The notes beneath the pieces were generated by a model. That model saw only the letters and a list, made by a program, of their open reading frames with translations. It had not been told where the DNA came from and ran no database searches. A stretch of DNA of 64,000 bases, from positions 97,377 through 161,376 of the forward strand of contig JANQPQ010000003.1 of the NCBI GenBank assembly GCA_028285445.1, read 5' to 3'. The position numbers were made by a program, and so were the translations under genes. Below, piece by piece: positions 1 to 8,300 of the stretch. Position 1 is the stretch's first letter. The number at the start of each line of letters is the position of its first letter. This DNA is from Cyclobacteriaceae bacterium. Lineage in GTDB: Bacteria > Bacteroidota > Bacteroidia > Cytophagales > Cyclobacteriaceae.

Positions 1-1876
1 AGCCAAATGATCCGAATGTTCCCCAACGCTCTTCGATACCAAACCGGCTGGAGCCATCTCTTCTAATACTAAATGAGGCAAAGTATTTACCTGAATAGTC
101 GTAGTCTACTCTGGAGAATATTGAAAGGAAGCTATACTCTGATCTTTCGCCATCTGCATCATCGGCATCTGCAGCACTGGCGAGGTTCCTTAGCTTATCA
201 TTAGGAAAATTCTCGGCATAGCCATACAACCATTTATCGTCTGACTTTTGTGCTTCATAGCCAGCAAGTACAGTGATGTTGTGTATGTCAGAAAGAGTTT
301 TGCCGTAGCTCAGGGTCTGCGTGCCCACATAGTTGCGGTTTAGTCTTGTTGACTCCTGGGCAAAACCTCCACTGTTTCTTCCATCTCCATATCTCCGGTT
401 TTTATACTGCCTTTCGCCAACTTGGATAAAGTCAATATTCCATTGTGTCCGGAAGGAAAAATCTTCAAGAAATTTTACCGTAACAGAGAAGTTATCAATT
501 ACCCTAATCTGCCGGGTATTGCGAATATCGTCTCCACTTAAGGCCCCTACTGGATTATTACCTCCCATGGGAAAGTAGGTTTTGTGGTGATCGTTGAAGC
601 GCCCTTGTTCATCCCGGACCGGAATTAATGGCGAAAGCAGTAAGGCGTTATACATAGGGTTGGCCCAGGCGGTACCATCTACCATACCATTCTGGTCGAA
701 GTGGGAGACATTCAAATTATTGGTGATTGATATGTTGTCATTAACCGCAAAGTCTAGATTCATCCTGGTGCTAAATCTTTCGAAATCCGTACCGATTATA
801 TGGCTTTCTTGTTCGAAATATCCGCCGGAGAAAAAGTAGTTAAGGCCTTCAGTGCCTCCACTTAGGCTTAGGTCGTAGCTGTGATTAACTCCGGTCCGGG
901 TTAATTCTTCCAGCCAATTGGTGTCGGTTCTGTTACCATCAGCATCCGTTAATTGTCGAAATCTTGAATCGAAGTTTGCCTGCGCTTCAGCCTGCGTAAT
1001 GGTAGTGTTGGGATTGTTGGTGTATCCTTCCAGGAACAGTTGTGTATACTGGTCGGCATTAAGAGGCTCCAATAGGGAATTGGAGGCTACAGAGTTAAAA
1101 CCAACCTGCGACCGGAAGTCTACTCTCGGCTTGCCAGATTTTCCCCTTTTGGTGGTAATTAAGATTACACCATTGGCACCGCGAGACCCATAGATGGCTG
1201 TAGAAGCGGCATCTTTTAGTACGGTAACCGAGGCGATGTCATTGGGATTCATGCTGGCCATGACATTTCCACTACGATTTCCGTTAGAGTTCAGCAGCGT
1301 AATGTCTCCCGATTGTACAGGAATACCGTCTACTACATAAAGAGGCTCACTTGATGCTGTTATCGAGCCAATTCCACGGATGCGAATTTGACTGTTACCA
1401 CCGGGAGAACCATCCAGAGAAACAGTTTGCAGGCCAGCCACGTTGCCCTGCAATACCTGCTCAAATGAGGCCATAGGGACTTGCTCCAACTTGTCTGCCC
1501 CTACCGTGGCAACCGAACCAGTTAGCGCTTCCTGAGATTTGCTACCGTACCCCACCACCACGATCTCCTGTAGTTGTGATACTTCTGCATCCAGCACAAT
1601 ATCGATGGTGCTTCTGGAACCAATCTGTTCCTCCACGGTTTGATAGCCGATAAATGAAAAAATGAGTGTGCCGCCTGAACTAGGGACAACAAGGCGATAG
1701 TCGCCATTCACGTCTGTAATTGCACCATTTGTGGTGCCTTTCAGGAGTACATTTACTCCGGGCAATCCGGATGGATCATCAATGGTGGTGACCTTTCCGG
1801 AAACTGTTACATCCTGCGCGATTAGGCTATGAGCCATAATCAACAAAGCAGAAATAGCTAGTAGTTTTCGAATCAT
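1..1876 (-). CDS. SusC/RagA-family TonB-dependent outer-membrane receptor, 5' part
   Basis: The gene starts at an ATG at 1876 and runs off the left edge, so only about 625 N-terminal residues are present. A signal peptide (MIRKLLAISALLIMAHSLIAQ) is followed by a carboxypeptidase-regulatory-like beta-sandwich (about residues 24-110), a TonB-box-like stretch (QEIVVVGYG) and a plug domain. The plug includes LYVVDGIPV and the SusC hallmark AIYGSRGANGVILITTK. Proteins of this family import glycans or peptides across the outer membrane with a SusD lipoprotein. The SusD gene would lie 3' of susC, outside the window, so the substrate cannot be inferred. The beta-barrel start is visible with alternating aromatic and polar strands. 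The family is confident. Confidence 0.95.
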   Translation of the reverse strand, partial: MIRKLLAISALLIMAHSLIAQDVTVSGKVTTIDDPSGLPGVNVLLKGTTNGAITDVNGDYRLVVPSSGGTLIFSFIGYQTVEEQIGSRSTIDIVLDAEVSQLQEIVVVGYGSKSQEALTGSVATVGADKLEQVPMASFEQVLQGNVAGLQTVSLDGSPGGNSQIRIRGIGSITASSEPLYVVDGIPVQSGDITLLNSNGNRSGNVMASMNPNDIASVTVLKDAASTAIYGSRGANGVILITTKRGKSGKPRVDFRSQVGFNSVASNSLLEPLNADQYTQLFLEGYTNNPNTTITQAEAQANFDSRFRQLTDADGNRTDTNWLEELTRTGVNHSYDLSLSGGTEGLNYFFSGGYFEQESHIIGTDFERFSTRMNLDFAVNDNISITNNLNVSHFDQNGMVDGTAWANPMYNALLLSPLIPVRDEQGRFNDHHKTYFPMGGNNPVGALSGDDIRNTRQIRVIDNFSVTVKFLEDFSFRTQWNIDFIQVGERQYKNRRYGDGRNSGGFAQESTRLNRNYVGTQTLSYGKTLSDIHNITVLAGYEAQKSDDKWLYGYAENFPNDKLRNLASAADADDADGERSEYSFLSIFSRVDYDYSGKYFASFSIRRDGSSRFGIEERWGTFGSFG

Positions 1877-1982
1877 AAATAGTTTTAGTTATAAATTATA
1901 TTCTAATATTATAATTAAAACTTACTTATATAATTATTTAATTATTTTTTTGCACTAATAAATATGAAAGTGAAACCGCTTA

Positions 1983-1997
1983 CCCCCAATTAGGGGG
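1983..1997. promoter_or_regulatory. G/C dyad CCCCC-N5-GGGGG upstream of the SusC gene
   Basis: The sequence CCCCCAATTAGGGGG stands out in an A/T-rich leader about 107 bp upstream of the SusC start codon. A related dyad (CCCCC, 7 nt, GGGGG, also beginning CCCCCAAT) lies at 16290-16306 upstream of the RHS operon. Symmetry and position suggest a dimeric regulator site. The regulator is not known. Confidence 0.4.
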
Positions 1998-2074
1998 AGG
2001 GCGGGAAACTGGTAAGAGGGTAAAAGGTGGCTTTGGAGGCCAAAGTCAGTTTATGACCGTGTCGTAGCGTGTTA

Positions 2075-2150
2075 GCCTAAGCACTGTATAGATTGTAATT
2101 GCGTTACAAGATTAAAATAAGATATAGGGTCTAGCTATTACACCCAGTGA
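2075..2150. repeat. ~75-bp imperfect repeat, copy A
   Basis: This copy begins with CTAAGC and ends with TACACCCAGTGA. Inside it has TATAGGGTCTAGCT. Copy B at 3093-3166 has the same ends and the related TATGGGGTTTAGCT, at almost the same overall length. The middle parts are diverged. Each copy lies 3' of a minus-strand small gene (2169-2546 and 3217-3624). The 12-nt end is identical in both. The nature of the element is unknown. Confidence 0.4.
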
Positions 2151-2168
2151 CAGGGGAGATAAAACCTG

Positions 2169-2546
2169 CTAGCCCAAAATTCTAGCTCTGTATATCAATC
2201 CAGTAATAATAAACATGCCTATTATTAAAATCACAAACAAGACTATCATAATACCTGCCACTTTGGTGTTTCTATCAGAAAAGTCTTGTACAATTTTCAG
2301 GTAGGTACGTTTGTGCCAAAACAGAAAGTAATTAGCTACCAAAACAAGTGATACCAGGGCCACAACTCCGTCAATTCCTAATAGGAATCGATCCCCACCT
2401 ACTAGAACAATAAAGTTATGAACTACTATTAGTGATAAGGATACAATCGCAGAAGTAACCCCCCAACCGTATATATGTGGCTGCCTTTCTCCAGTAATTT
2501 CAAACAGTCTATAAATCTTGTAGAATAGAAGTCTATAGAGGTTCAT
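2169..2546 (-). CDS. Small hypothetical integral membrane protein
   Basis: The protein is about 125 aa from ATG 2546 (MNLYRLLFYKIYRLFE). An in-frame ATG at 2573 would add nine residues but looks less natural because the second Met begins the amphipathic N-terminal segment. Three or four hydrophobic helices are visible: VTSAIVSLSLIVVHNFIVLV, GVVALVSLVLVANYFLFW, and the C-terminal IMIVLFVILIIGMFIITGL. The family is not recognised. Similar small four-helix proteins are common in Bacteroidota near lipoprotein genes. It may be co-expressed with the lipoprotein gene at 2635-3060, about 90 bp upstream. No function can be assigned. Confidence 0.6.
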   Translation of the reverse strand: MNLYRLLFYKIYRLFEITGERQPHIYGWGVTSAIVSLSLIVVHNFIVLVGGDRFLLGIDGVVALVSLVLVANYFLFWHKRTYLKIVQDFSDRNTKVAGIMIVLFVILIIGMFIITGLIYRARILG

Positions 2547-2634
2547 TGAACCATTAGCAGAATTTTGTCCCAAAATAGCAGTCGCTGTGCAAATGACCGA
2601 GCGACTGTTTGTTGAATACCAAGTAGATGCATTC

Positions 2635-3060
2635 CTATTTTAAATATTTCTGAACGGCTTCATGAATCTCGTCTATCTGTTCTCTTCCGCAATCAAAATA
2701 GACCTCAAAAGAAGTGTTCTTTTTCAAGTTAACAACCAGTGCGGACGAATACTTAAAGCCATCTCCATATTTTACATCAATAGATCTGATCTCATCGTAT
2801 TTAGCTGATTTGAGGTAATTATCTTTTGGAGTCTTTTCATATTGCCAATAGGATGCTATTCGCCTATCTGTAAAAAAATTACCGCTGATTTTCATCCTGA
2901 AACTGGAGCTAAAAAACATTACCTCTTCACCGCCTTCCAAAAGCCCAAGGCTCCGGATATAGGATAAATCCTGACTTGATAATTCCTCACCCTCCATTAC
3001 TCCGGGGGAGCAATGAAACATCAAAATTGAAAATGACAATAGGATCAAAAGTTTGTTCAT
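2635..3060 (-). CDS. Small hypothetical lipoprotein
   Basis: This 141-aa protein has a short hydrophobic leader ending in a lipobox-like MFHC (Cys at residue 17), so it is probably exported and lipidated. The mature part alternates short beta-like strands, with a stretch (VMFFSSSFRMKISGNFFTD) followed by DEIRSIDVKYGD and a final amphipathic helix (EIHEAVQKYLK). That pattern resembles a small PH-like fold. The resemblance is by eye only and no function follows from it. It is flanked on its 5' side by repeat copy B (3093-3166). Confidence 0.6.
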   Translation of the reverse strand: MNKLLILLSFSILMFHCSPGVMEGEELSSQDLSYIRSLGLLEGGEEVMFFSSSFRMKISGNFFTDRRIASYWQYEKTPKDNYLKSAKYDEIRSIDVKYGDGFKYSSALVVNLKKNTSFEVYFDCGREQIDEIHEAVQKYLK

Positions 3061-3092
3061 AAGTGATGATACCTAATATGCTGCTCCCCAAT

Positions 3093-3166
3093 GCTAAGCG
3101 TAATTTGTTAACTACGCCTCAATATCATTGCAAATATGGGGTTTAGCTGAAAACTACACCCAGTGA
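3093..3166. repeat. ~75-bp imperfect repeat, copy B
   Basis: This is the partner of 2075-2150: it opens with GCTAAGC, carries TATGGGGTTTAGCT and ends in TACACCCAGTGA. Together the two copies bracket the small genes at 2169-2546 and 2635-3060, a cassette-like arrangement. No transposase, integrase or recognisable integron attC core is visible. Confidence 0.4.
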
Positions 3167-3216
3167 ATGAGCTCATGGTTACAAATCCACATTAAGTTGG
3201 TGGCAATAAACCGTTT

Positions 3217-3624
3217 TTACTTGAGGTCCTCCAAAATAATAGAGAAATCCAAGTTGGTTGCAACCTGGATTTCTCTTCGCTTTTCGAGGAACTCCTTTTC
3301 AGTCAAGGGCCCTATCACATTCTTTTCAGCTGACTTCGATATCCTTTTTTGTAAAGGAATAATGTAGTAATTAGTAACCGATCTGTCTATCTCCGGAAAT
3401 TGCTCTGAGTGTTGCTTAGCTATTATGAACTGCTCATCATAACCTACCGCAAATACAGTTGGTGGAACTACCCCTACTAAGTATTTTCCATCCAGGTAAA
3501 ATACTCCCATACCAGATCTTGTATCGCCCTCGTTAAGGGAATAACCGCCAATCAATTTTTTTTCGTACCCAAAAGGGACACATCCAACTACAAAAGCAAA
3601 CAACAGGACAGCACCTATTTTCAT
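3217..3624 (-). CDS. Small hypothetical lipoprotein
   Basis: This 135-aa protein has an N-terminal hydrophobic leader (MKIGAVLLFAFVVGC) with Cys 15 as a plausible lipidation site. The mature part has a beta-rich first half (MGVFYLDGKYLVGVVPP) and a charged C-terminal half (TEKEFLEKRREIQ) suggesting a helix. The family is not recognised. It sits alone on the minus strand upstream of two other small exported genes. The ATG at 3624 is the only start that keeps the leader. Confidence 0.6.
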   Translation of the reverse strand: MKIGAVLLFAFVVGCVPFGYEKKLIGGYSLNEGDTRSGMGVFYLDGKYLVGVVPPTVFAVGYDEQFIIAKQHSEQFPEIDRSVTNYYIIPLQKRISKSAEKNVIGPLTEKEFLEKRREIQVATNLDFSIILEDLK

Positions 3625-3750
3625 TTTAATTTCTTGATATCAATGGGTTCCGTAAATATAAAGGTCTGGTGGGTGCTGTAAAAGTTCAACCACTCTGGGG
3701 TAAGTCCGTACATAAGTGACTTAAAGCTTGTTTCGTTAGCTGCTATGAAC

Positions 3751-3786
3751 GAATAGCCGTCACTTACGAGAGTGAGAGCGGCTACG
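3751..3786. repeat. Diverged REP-like hairpin, lone copy
   Basis: It begins GAATAGCCGTCACT, which differs by one base from the head GAATAACCGTCACT of the REP unit at 5195-5226. An imperfect hairpin follows: TAGCCG and TCACT pair with AGTGA and CGGCTA across a small loop, with a 3-nt bulge. It lies between two genes. This is probably a third, decayed member of the family that flanks the transposase remnant at 5055-5177. Confidence 0.45.
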
Positions 3787-3886
3787 ACGGATATTTACTA
3801 TGGATCGCAGTGTTCTTGGTTATGCCATGTGTTGATATTGCATTATTTTGATTTCTATATCTATTGTACCTGCCATTTAGGATTGA

Positions 3887-4924
3887 ATGTTGAAATTGAT
3901 GTTAAGAAAAGGGCCATTAACCAGTGTGGGAATTAGCGTTCTTATCATTGTAATATCATTTGTACTCGGTGTACACCGCCTGCTTCCGTTATTAACCAAT
4001 AGCTTTGCGATTAACTTATATCACACTTATAAGAAGCCTGAACATGTTTCTGATATTATCCTTGTTAACATCAAAGATTTGCCAGTGGATCTGATCTTGG
4101 ACCAGGCTGAAATCATGGCAATTTTTGGAGCCAAAGTTATTGGTATTGACTACTGGTTAGAGTCCGATAAGCTGGATTCAGTATTTGATAAGATTAATTA
4201 TGACAACATTATTTTACCTTCTGATATCTACCTTGATGCAAGTGGATTCCCCGGCAAAGTGAGGTATTCAGATAATTTGATTAGTCATGAGAATAATTAT
4301 GGCTATATCAATCTTTATTCACCTACCCATTTTCAACCTTTTATATATGTTGATGGTATACTTCATTCACACTTTGCAGCCAAAGTAGTTGAGAAATATG
4401 GTGATGAATTCCACAATTTATTGCTTAATCGAGCTAAGCCCCTTGAACAAATTAATTACTTGGGGGGTATTAGCTCATTTATTGACTACGGAGACCTAAC
4501 TTCAACCACAAAACCGGCACTTGAGAAAGTAAGGGGTAAAATTGTACTGTTAGGGCACTATGACCCTGATAACATCTCTAACATTGACAGACATGACAGC
4601 CCAATGGGAGCAATGTATGGCGTTGTGGTACTTGCCAACATTGTCTCCACCTTATTGAACAACTATGTTACCGAGCAACCAAGGTGGTCAATATTACTCT
4701 CAGCGACTATTTTAGTACTGTTTTGTCCTTTTTTTATTCAAAAACTAATTCGACACTATTTATGGCTCAAGGCTATTCAAATAGCAACGGTTACAACACT
4801 ACTTGGTCTCACTCTTGCGCTATTGCAACTGGAATATATGCTCCACTATAACGCGCTTACTTACGTGTTCATTTTAACTTCAGAAGTCTGCTTCTGGGTC
4901 CAAAAGCAAATACCAGCCAATTAG
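3887..4924 (+). CDS. CHASE2-domain membrane protein
   Basis: This 345-aa protein has an N-terminal membrane anchor (about residues 15-37), then an extracytoplasmic CHASE2-like sensor region (about 50-255), then two or three C-terminal membrane helices (about 268-340). CHASE2 hallmarks are the opening ILVNIKD, the FGAKVIGIDYWL segment, KVRGKIVLLGHYD and the pre-membrane MYGVVVLANIVSTLL. CHASE2 modules normally precede a cyclase, kinase or phosphatase domain. Here the protein ends after the last helix, so it is a sensor without a visible output domain. It may act through a partner or be a truncated receptor. No adjacent gene offers an obvious output. Confidence 0.75.
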   Translation: MLKLMLRKGPLTSVGISVLIIVISFVLGVHRLLPLLTNSFAINLYHTYKKPEHVSDIILVNIKDLPVDLILDQAEIMAIFGAKVIGIDYWLESDKLDSVFDKINYDNIILPSDIYLDASGFPGKVRYSDNLISHENNYGYINLYSPTHFQPFIYVDGILHSHFAAKVVEKYGDEFHNLLLNRAKPLEQINYLGGISSFIDYGDLTSTTKPALEKVRGKIVLLGHYDPDNISNIDRHDSPMGAMYGVVVLANIVSTLLNNYVTEQPRWSILLSATILVLFCPFFIQKLIRHYLWLKAIQIATVTTLLGLTLALLQLEYMLHYNALTYVFILTSEVCFWVQKQIPAN

Positions 4925-5028
4925 TTTTTCTTGCTTTTACCTAGCATTTTCAATGAGTCAAAAAATCTGCTCTTAGCAGCAATTGATGGAATCTTGTCTC
5001 CTCTTCCGATCAACGATCCCCCAACGCA

Positions 5029-5052
5029 GTCGCTCGCGTCCACGCGAGTGAC
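5029..5052. repeat. REP-like hairpin, left copy (inverted)
   Basis: The arms GTCGCTCGCGT and ACGCGAGTGAC pair around a CC loop with one G:T-type mismatch. It is the exact reverse complement of the hairpin at 5203-5226, and the flanking GAATA-CGTCACT head is shared. A pair in inverted orientation around a transposase relic is the arrangement of REP/BIME units mobilised by RAYT transposases. Confidence 0.75.
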
Positions 5053-5054
5053 GA

Positions 5055-5177
5055 CTATTCGTTTAAGTTGCAAACACTTCTAAGTTTGTTGCAGGCTCCC
5101 TCAACTATACAACCATTATCAGGATCAACAACATATCCTGCTTCAACCGGATTAGTATAAATATACTGCAGCACTGG
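5055..5177 (-). pseudogene. C-terminal remnant of a REP-associated tyrosine transposase (RAYT-like, Y1_Tnp)
   Basis: The minus strand is open for 40 codons after an in-frame stop at 5178-5180 and ends at TAG 5055-5057. It reads LQYIYTNPVEAGYVVDPDN followed by GCIVEGACNKLRSVCNLNE. The YIxxNPVEAG stretch is the conserved motif after the catalytic region of Y1-type RAYT transposases. No start codon, no HUH motif and no catalytic Tyr region remain. It lies exactly between two inverted copies of a REP-like hairpin, which supports the assignment. This is a dead fragment and cannot encode an active enzyme. Confidence 0.7.
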
Positions 5178-5202
5178 TTAACCATATAGAAAAAGAATAA
5201 CC

Positions 5203-5226
5203 GTCACTCGCGTGGACGCGAGCGAC
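5203..5226. repeat. REP-like hairpin, right copy
   Basis: The arms GTCACTCGCGT and ACGCGAGCGAC pair around a GG loop. It is preceded by GAATAACC and is inverted relative to the copy at 5029-5052. Together they bracket the RAYT remnant. Confidence 0.75.
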
Positions 5227-5305
5227 TGCCACTGGGGACATTGTTTAAATCTATGTAATAGGCCAATATATTGAATCACAATCATTAACCATACAGAAAA
5301 GAAAT

Positions 5306-5338
5306 AGCAGGCGCTCGGCTATTTGCCGAGCGCCTGCT
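5306..5338 (-). terminator. Rho-independent terminator of the RHS operon
   Basis: A perfect 14-bp stem (AGCAGGCGCTCGGC paired with GCCGAGCGCCTGCT) closes a 5-nt loop. On the minus strand it is followed by ATTTCTTTTCT. It starts about 24 nt after the stop codon of the 2452-aa RHS gene, the expected place for its terminator. Confidence 0.8.
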
Positions 5339-5361
5339 CTCATGATTTAGAAGCCAGCAGC

Positions 5362-8300
5362 TTACATCCTACGAATTTTGGTGCCCTCCAATTTCGGCTG
5401 GGTGATAACATTGCGCATAGAGTCAATTATTCTCTGTGCAGGCAGATTCGGCTGATTCAGCTTCATTTCCAAATCAGCTTTCTTATCCCCGGGAGTATCC
5501 CCGGGTGCTGCGGTATTCTTTCTTTTATTCTTCTTTTCCAGCCCCACTATCTTCTTCCAGGTTAAATCCCCCCATCCCGTCTTTTTCCATAGATGACTAG
5601 CATATTTTCCCAATACGCCACTATCATGGCTAAACTCCCTAACCTCCTGGGCAATCTTGGCGGCGTTTTCAGCAGTTAGCTTAGTTTCACTGGTACTGAC
5701 GTCAGTAAAGGTCGATTTAGAATCAGGTTCCGAACTCCAAGTGAGTTTCTTACCTTCATTGGGAGCGAACGTAGTGGAGGTAATAGTGCCTGCTATACTT
5801 CGGTCTGGATTGGTTCTAAAGACACCATCATTACTTAGGCGTAGGCTTTCTTGAGACTCCGTCGTCTCACGAGTAAGCTTTTGCACGTTGCCATTTTCAT
5901 CAACCGTTTTGGTAACTACGGTAGTGGTCAGTTTAATGGAGACGTTTACAGCTATCAAAACACCATTCTTCATCACCTTCTTCATATCTGTTACTTCCAC
6001 TGATTGCGTTTGGCTTACCTCCGTTGTACAGTTTTGGCATTCTGTGGCTTGCTCAGGCATCATACCATCAGGATCAATAAAGCGCAGTGGGTTGTTAAAT
6101 GCGTAAGCATATGGTGAGATCCTTCTCATCATGTCGGCTGCGGGATCTACATTGTTAAATCTACCCAATGCGGGATCATAGTAACGAGCCTGGTAATCAT
6201 ACCAGCCTAAATCCAGATCGGTCTGTTCTTCAAAGCCATTGTACTTGAAATTGTTACTGAGAGCATCTGTCCGCTGGAAGCCTCCGGCTAAGTTCAGCCC
6301 AAAGGGGTAGTAATCGTCCGTTTGTACTACCGGATCTTTGGTGTGGGTTATTCTAAGGTCGTCGAACCACACATCGCTGCCAGCAGTTTCATTGCTTAGC
6401 CAAATAAGAATAAAACCCTTTTCTGTAACTGGAATCGTCCCTAACCCATCCCCTACTTCATCAAAGCTCACGGTAGTAGGATCTGAAACAAAGCCGGCAC
6501 TTGTGCCAATACGATCAAACCCATCATCAACGTGATCAAAGTTTTGGTCAAAGAGAATGTAATTAGCGAAAGCACGAGGCTGATCTGTGCTGGATCCACC
6601 ATAGGTACCAATCAGGGCAAATGCATCGTTCACAATATTAGTGGCTTCCGTAACACCCTCCACTATTACAGATAAGTCGTTCAAACTGGTTGCTAGAGCA
6701 GCAGTAAATCCTGAAACAGTAGTATTGCTGTAGGTGCCGGTATCTTTGTATTTGCCAAAAGCAGACACAGTAATTTCATCCCCATCTTCAACTGCCAGTA
6801 ATATGGCCGGGCCTACCCTGGCTGTTGTGTCGCCAGTGAGGTGGGCTGAATAGGTATTGTATGATCCAGGATAATCAGTGTGGTCATAATTGTTGTCGCT
6901 ATGGCGCGTATCCAGATTCTCAAAGAAAAGCGACTCGTCAGCATCGGAACCTTGCTCCATGGTTGCCAGGTAGACATCCTCCTCATCGGTAGAAAACGTT
7001 ACCCTTACATTGCCGAGGTGGTCTTTTAAGTGGTATTCATAGGCCCAAACAGCCTCGATTACATCATATGCCAATCGTCCCTCTTCGTGTTGGATAAGCG
7101 ACAGCGTACTGCCAGCACCTTGATCTTCATAGATAAATTCACCCATATAATCTGTGGTTTTGGCAACAGAGTTGTCTTCGGTATCAAATACTAAAATGTC
7201 TTTAATGTATATGGCATCATCGGTGCTAGAACCTGCACCAGCAAATTGATAGTTAGTACCTTTCAGTGCATAGAATCGTATGTAGCTGTCTGTGGACATC
7301 TCTCCTTCAATTTCCACATGAAACCATCTATCAAGAATGCTGTACTCCGCGAGGTGTTGGCCGCTTGATAAGTTCAACCTAATCCCGTCAACGTTGGTGT
7401 TACTTGATGGTATATACACCTTTGCAATTACTCTCACGGTTTTATTCAACACTGATGTAACATCTTTTCTGAGCTGGTGACCAGCGTTAGTAGAGGTGGC
7501 ATAGAAAAGCAGGGCATCGTCTATGCCCTCAATACCATCTTGATTGCCAACTCTTACCGTATTGGTTCCCTGCCAGCCTGAAGTTCCAGCAGTGAAATTG
7601 CTTTGATCTGCCACGGTGTATCCTTCGTTGACAATCTGATTCACTTTCATACCGGCTGCGTCGTAGGTGTACAGCATATTACTACCGTCAGACTTTACAA
7701 CATTACTTGGAAGGTTAAGGTGGTTATACTGGATATGCAGGATTCCCTTGTTGGCATCTGCAATCATGTTGCCATTGGCATCATAGTGGTAGTCATTACC
7801 GGAAGCATTGCTGTCCTTAAAACCTAGCTCACCTATGCTGGTACCAATACCGTCAGCTACTTTGTTTAAGCGATTGCCTACGTAAGTATAGGTGAGGTCA
7901 TCCATCTTTTCGCTGCTGCCGTCATCTGTCCAACGGTCTAGCTGCTTGATGTTGCCATTGTAATCATACTTATCTACTCTAACATCATAATAACCGGCTT
8001 TGGTGTTCCATTCAGAGCCACTGTAGGCTTCGTAGTTGGCTTCAATTATGCGATTTGCTCCATCGTACTTGTATCCATAAGCATGTTGTGTAATACCTGT
8101 AGTGTTGTAGTCACTCCATATCACAGCAGAAATATTGCCATTGTAAGCAACATCGCTGGAGGTGGTGATGTTGGGTACGTCATTCTGATAGGCCAACTCC
8201 ATTCCAAACAGATCTCCGTCATTGTCATTTATGCCAGCCTCTTCATCTCGTGAGGCATTATTAATATGTGTAAGCCAACCTCGAATGTTGTAGCGGTAAT

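Larger units (their letters stand above)
4925..5361. other. Intergenic region with decayed mobile-element remains and terminator
   Basis: This 437-bp gap separates the convergent CHASE2 and RHS genes. It contains two inverted REP-like hairpins (5029-5052 and 5203-5226), a transposase remnant between them (5055-5177) and a strong terminator (5306-5338). The leader TTAACCATA-AGAAAA occurs before the second REP hairpin (5178-5193) and again before the terminator hairpin (5285-5300). I see no intact gene. Confidence 0.7.

Noticed and set aside
2075..3166. Integron attC sites
   Set aside because: The repeated ~75-bp units lack the GTTRRRY/RYYYAAC core pair and no integron integrase is nearby.
4922..5080. 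Minus-strand peptide ending IPSIAAKSRFFDSLKML
   Set aside because: The open frame runs through a REP hairpin and has no proper start codon; no family is recognised.
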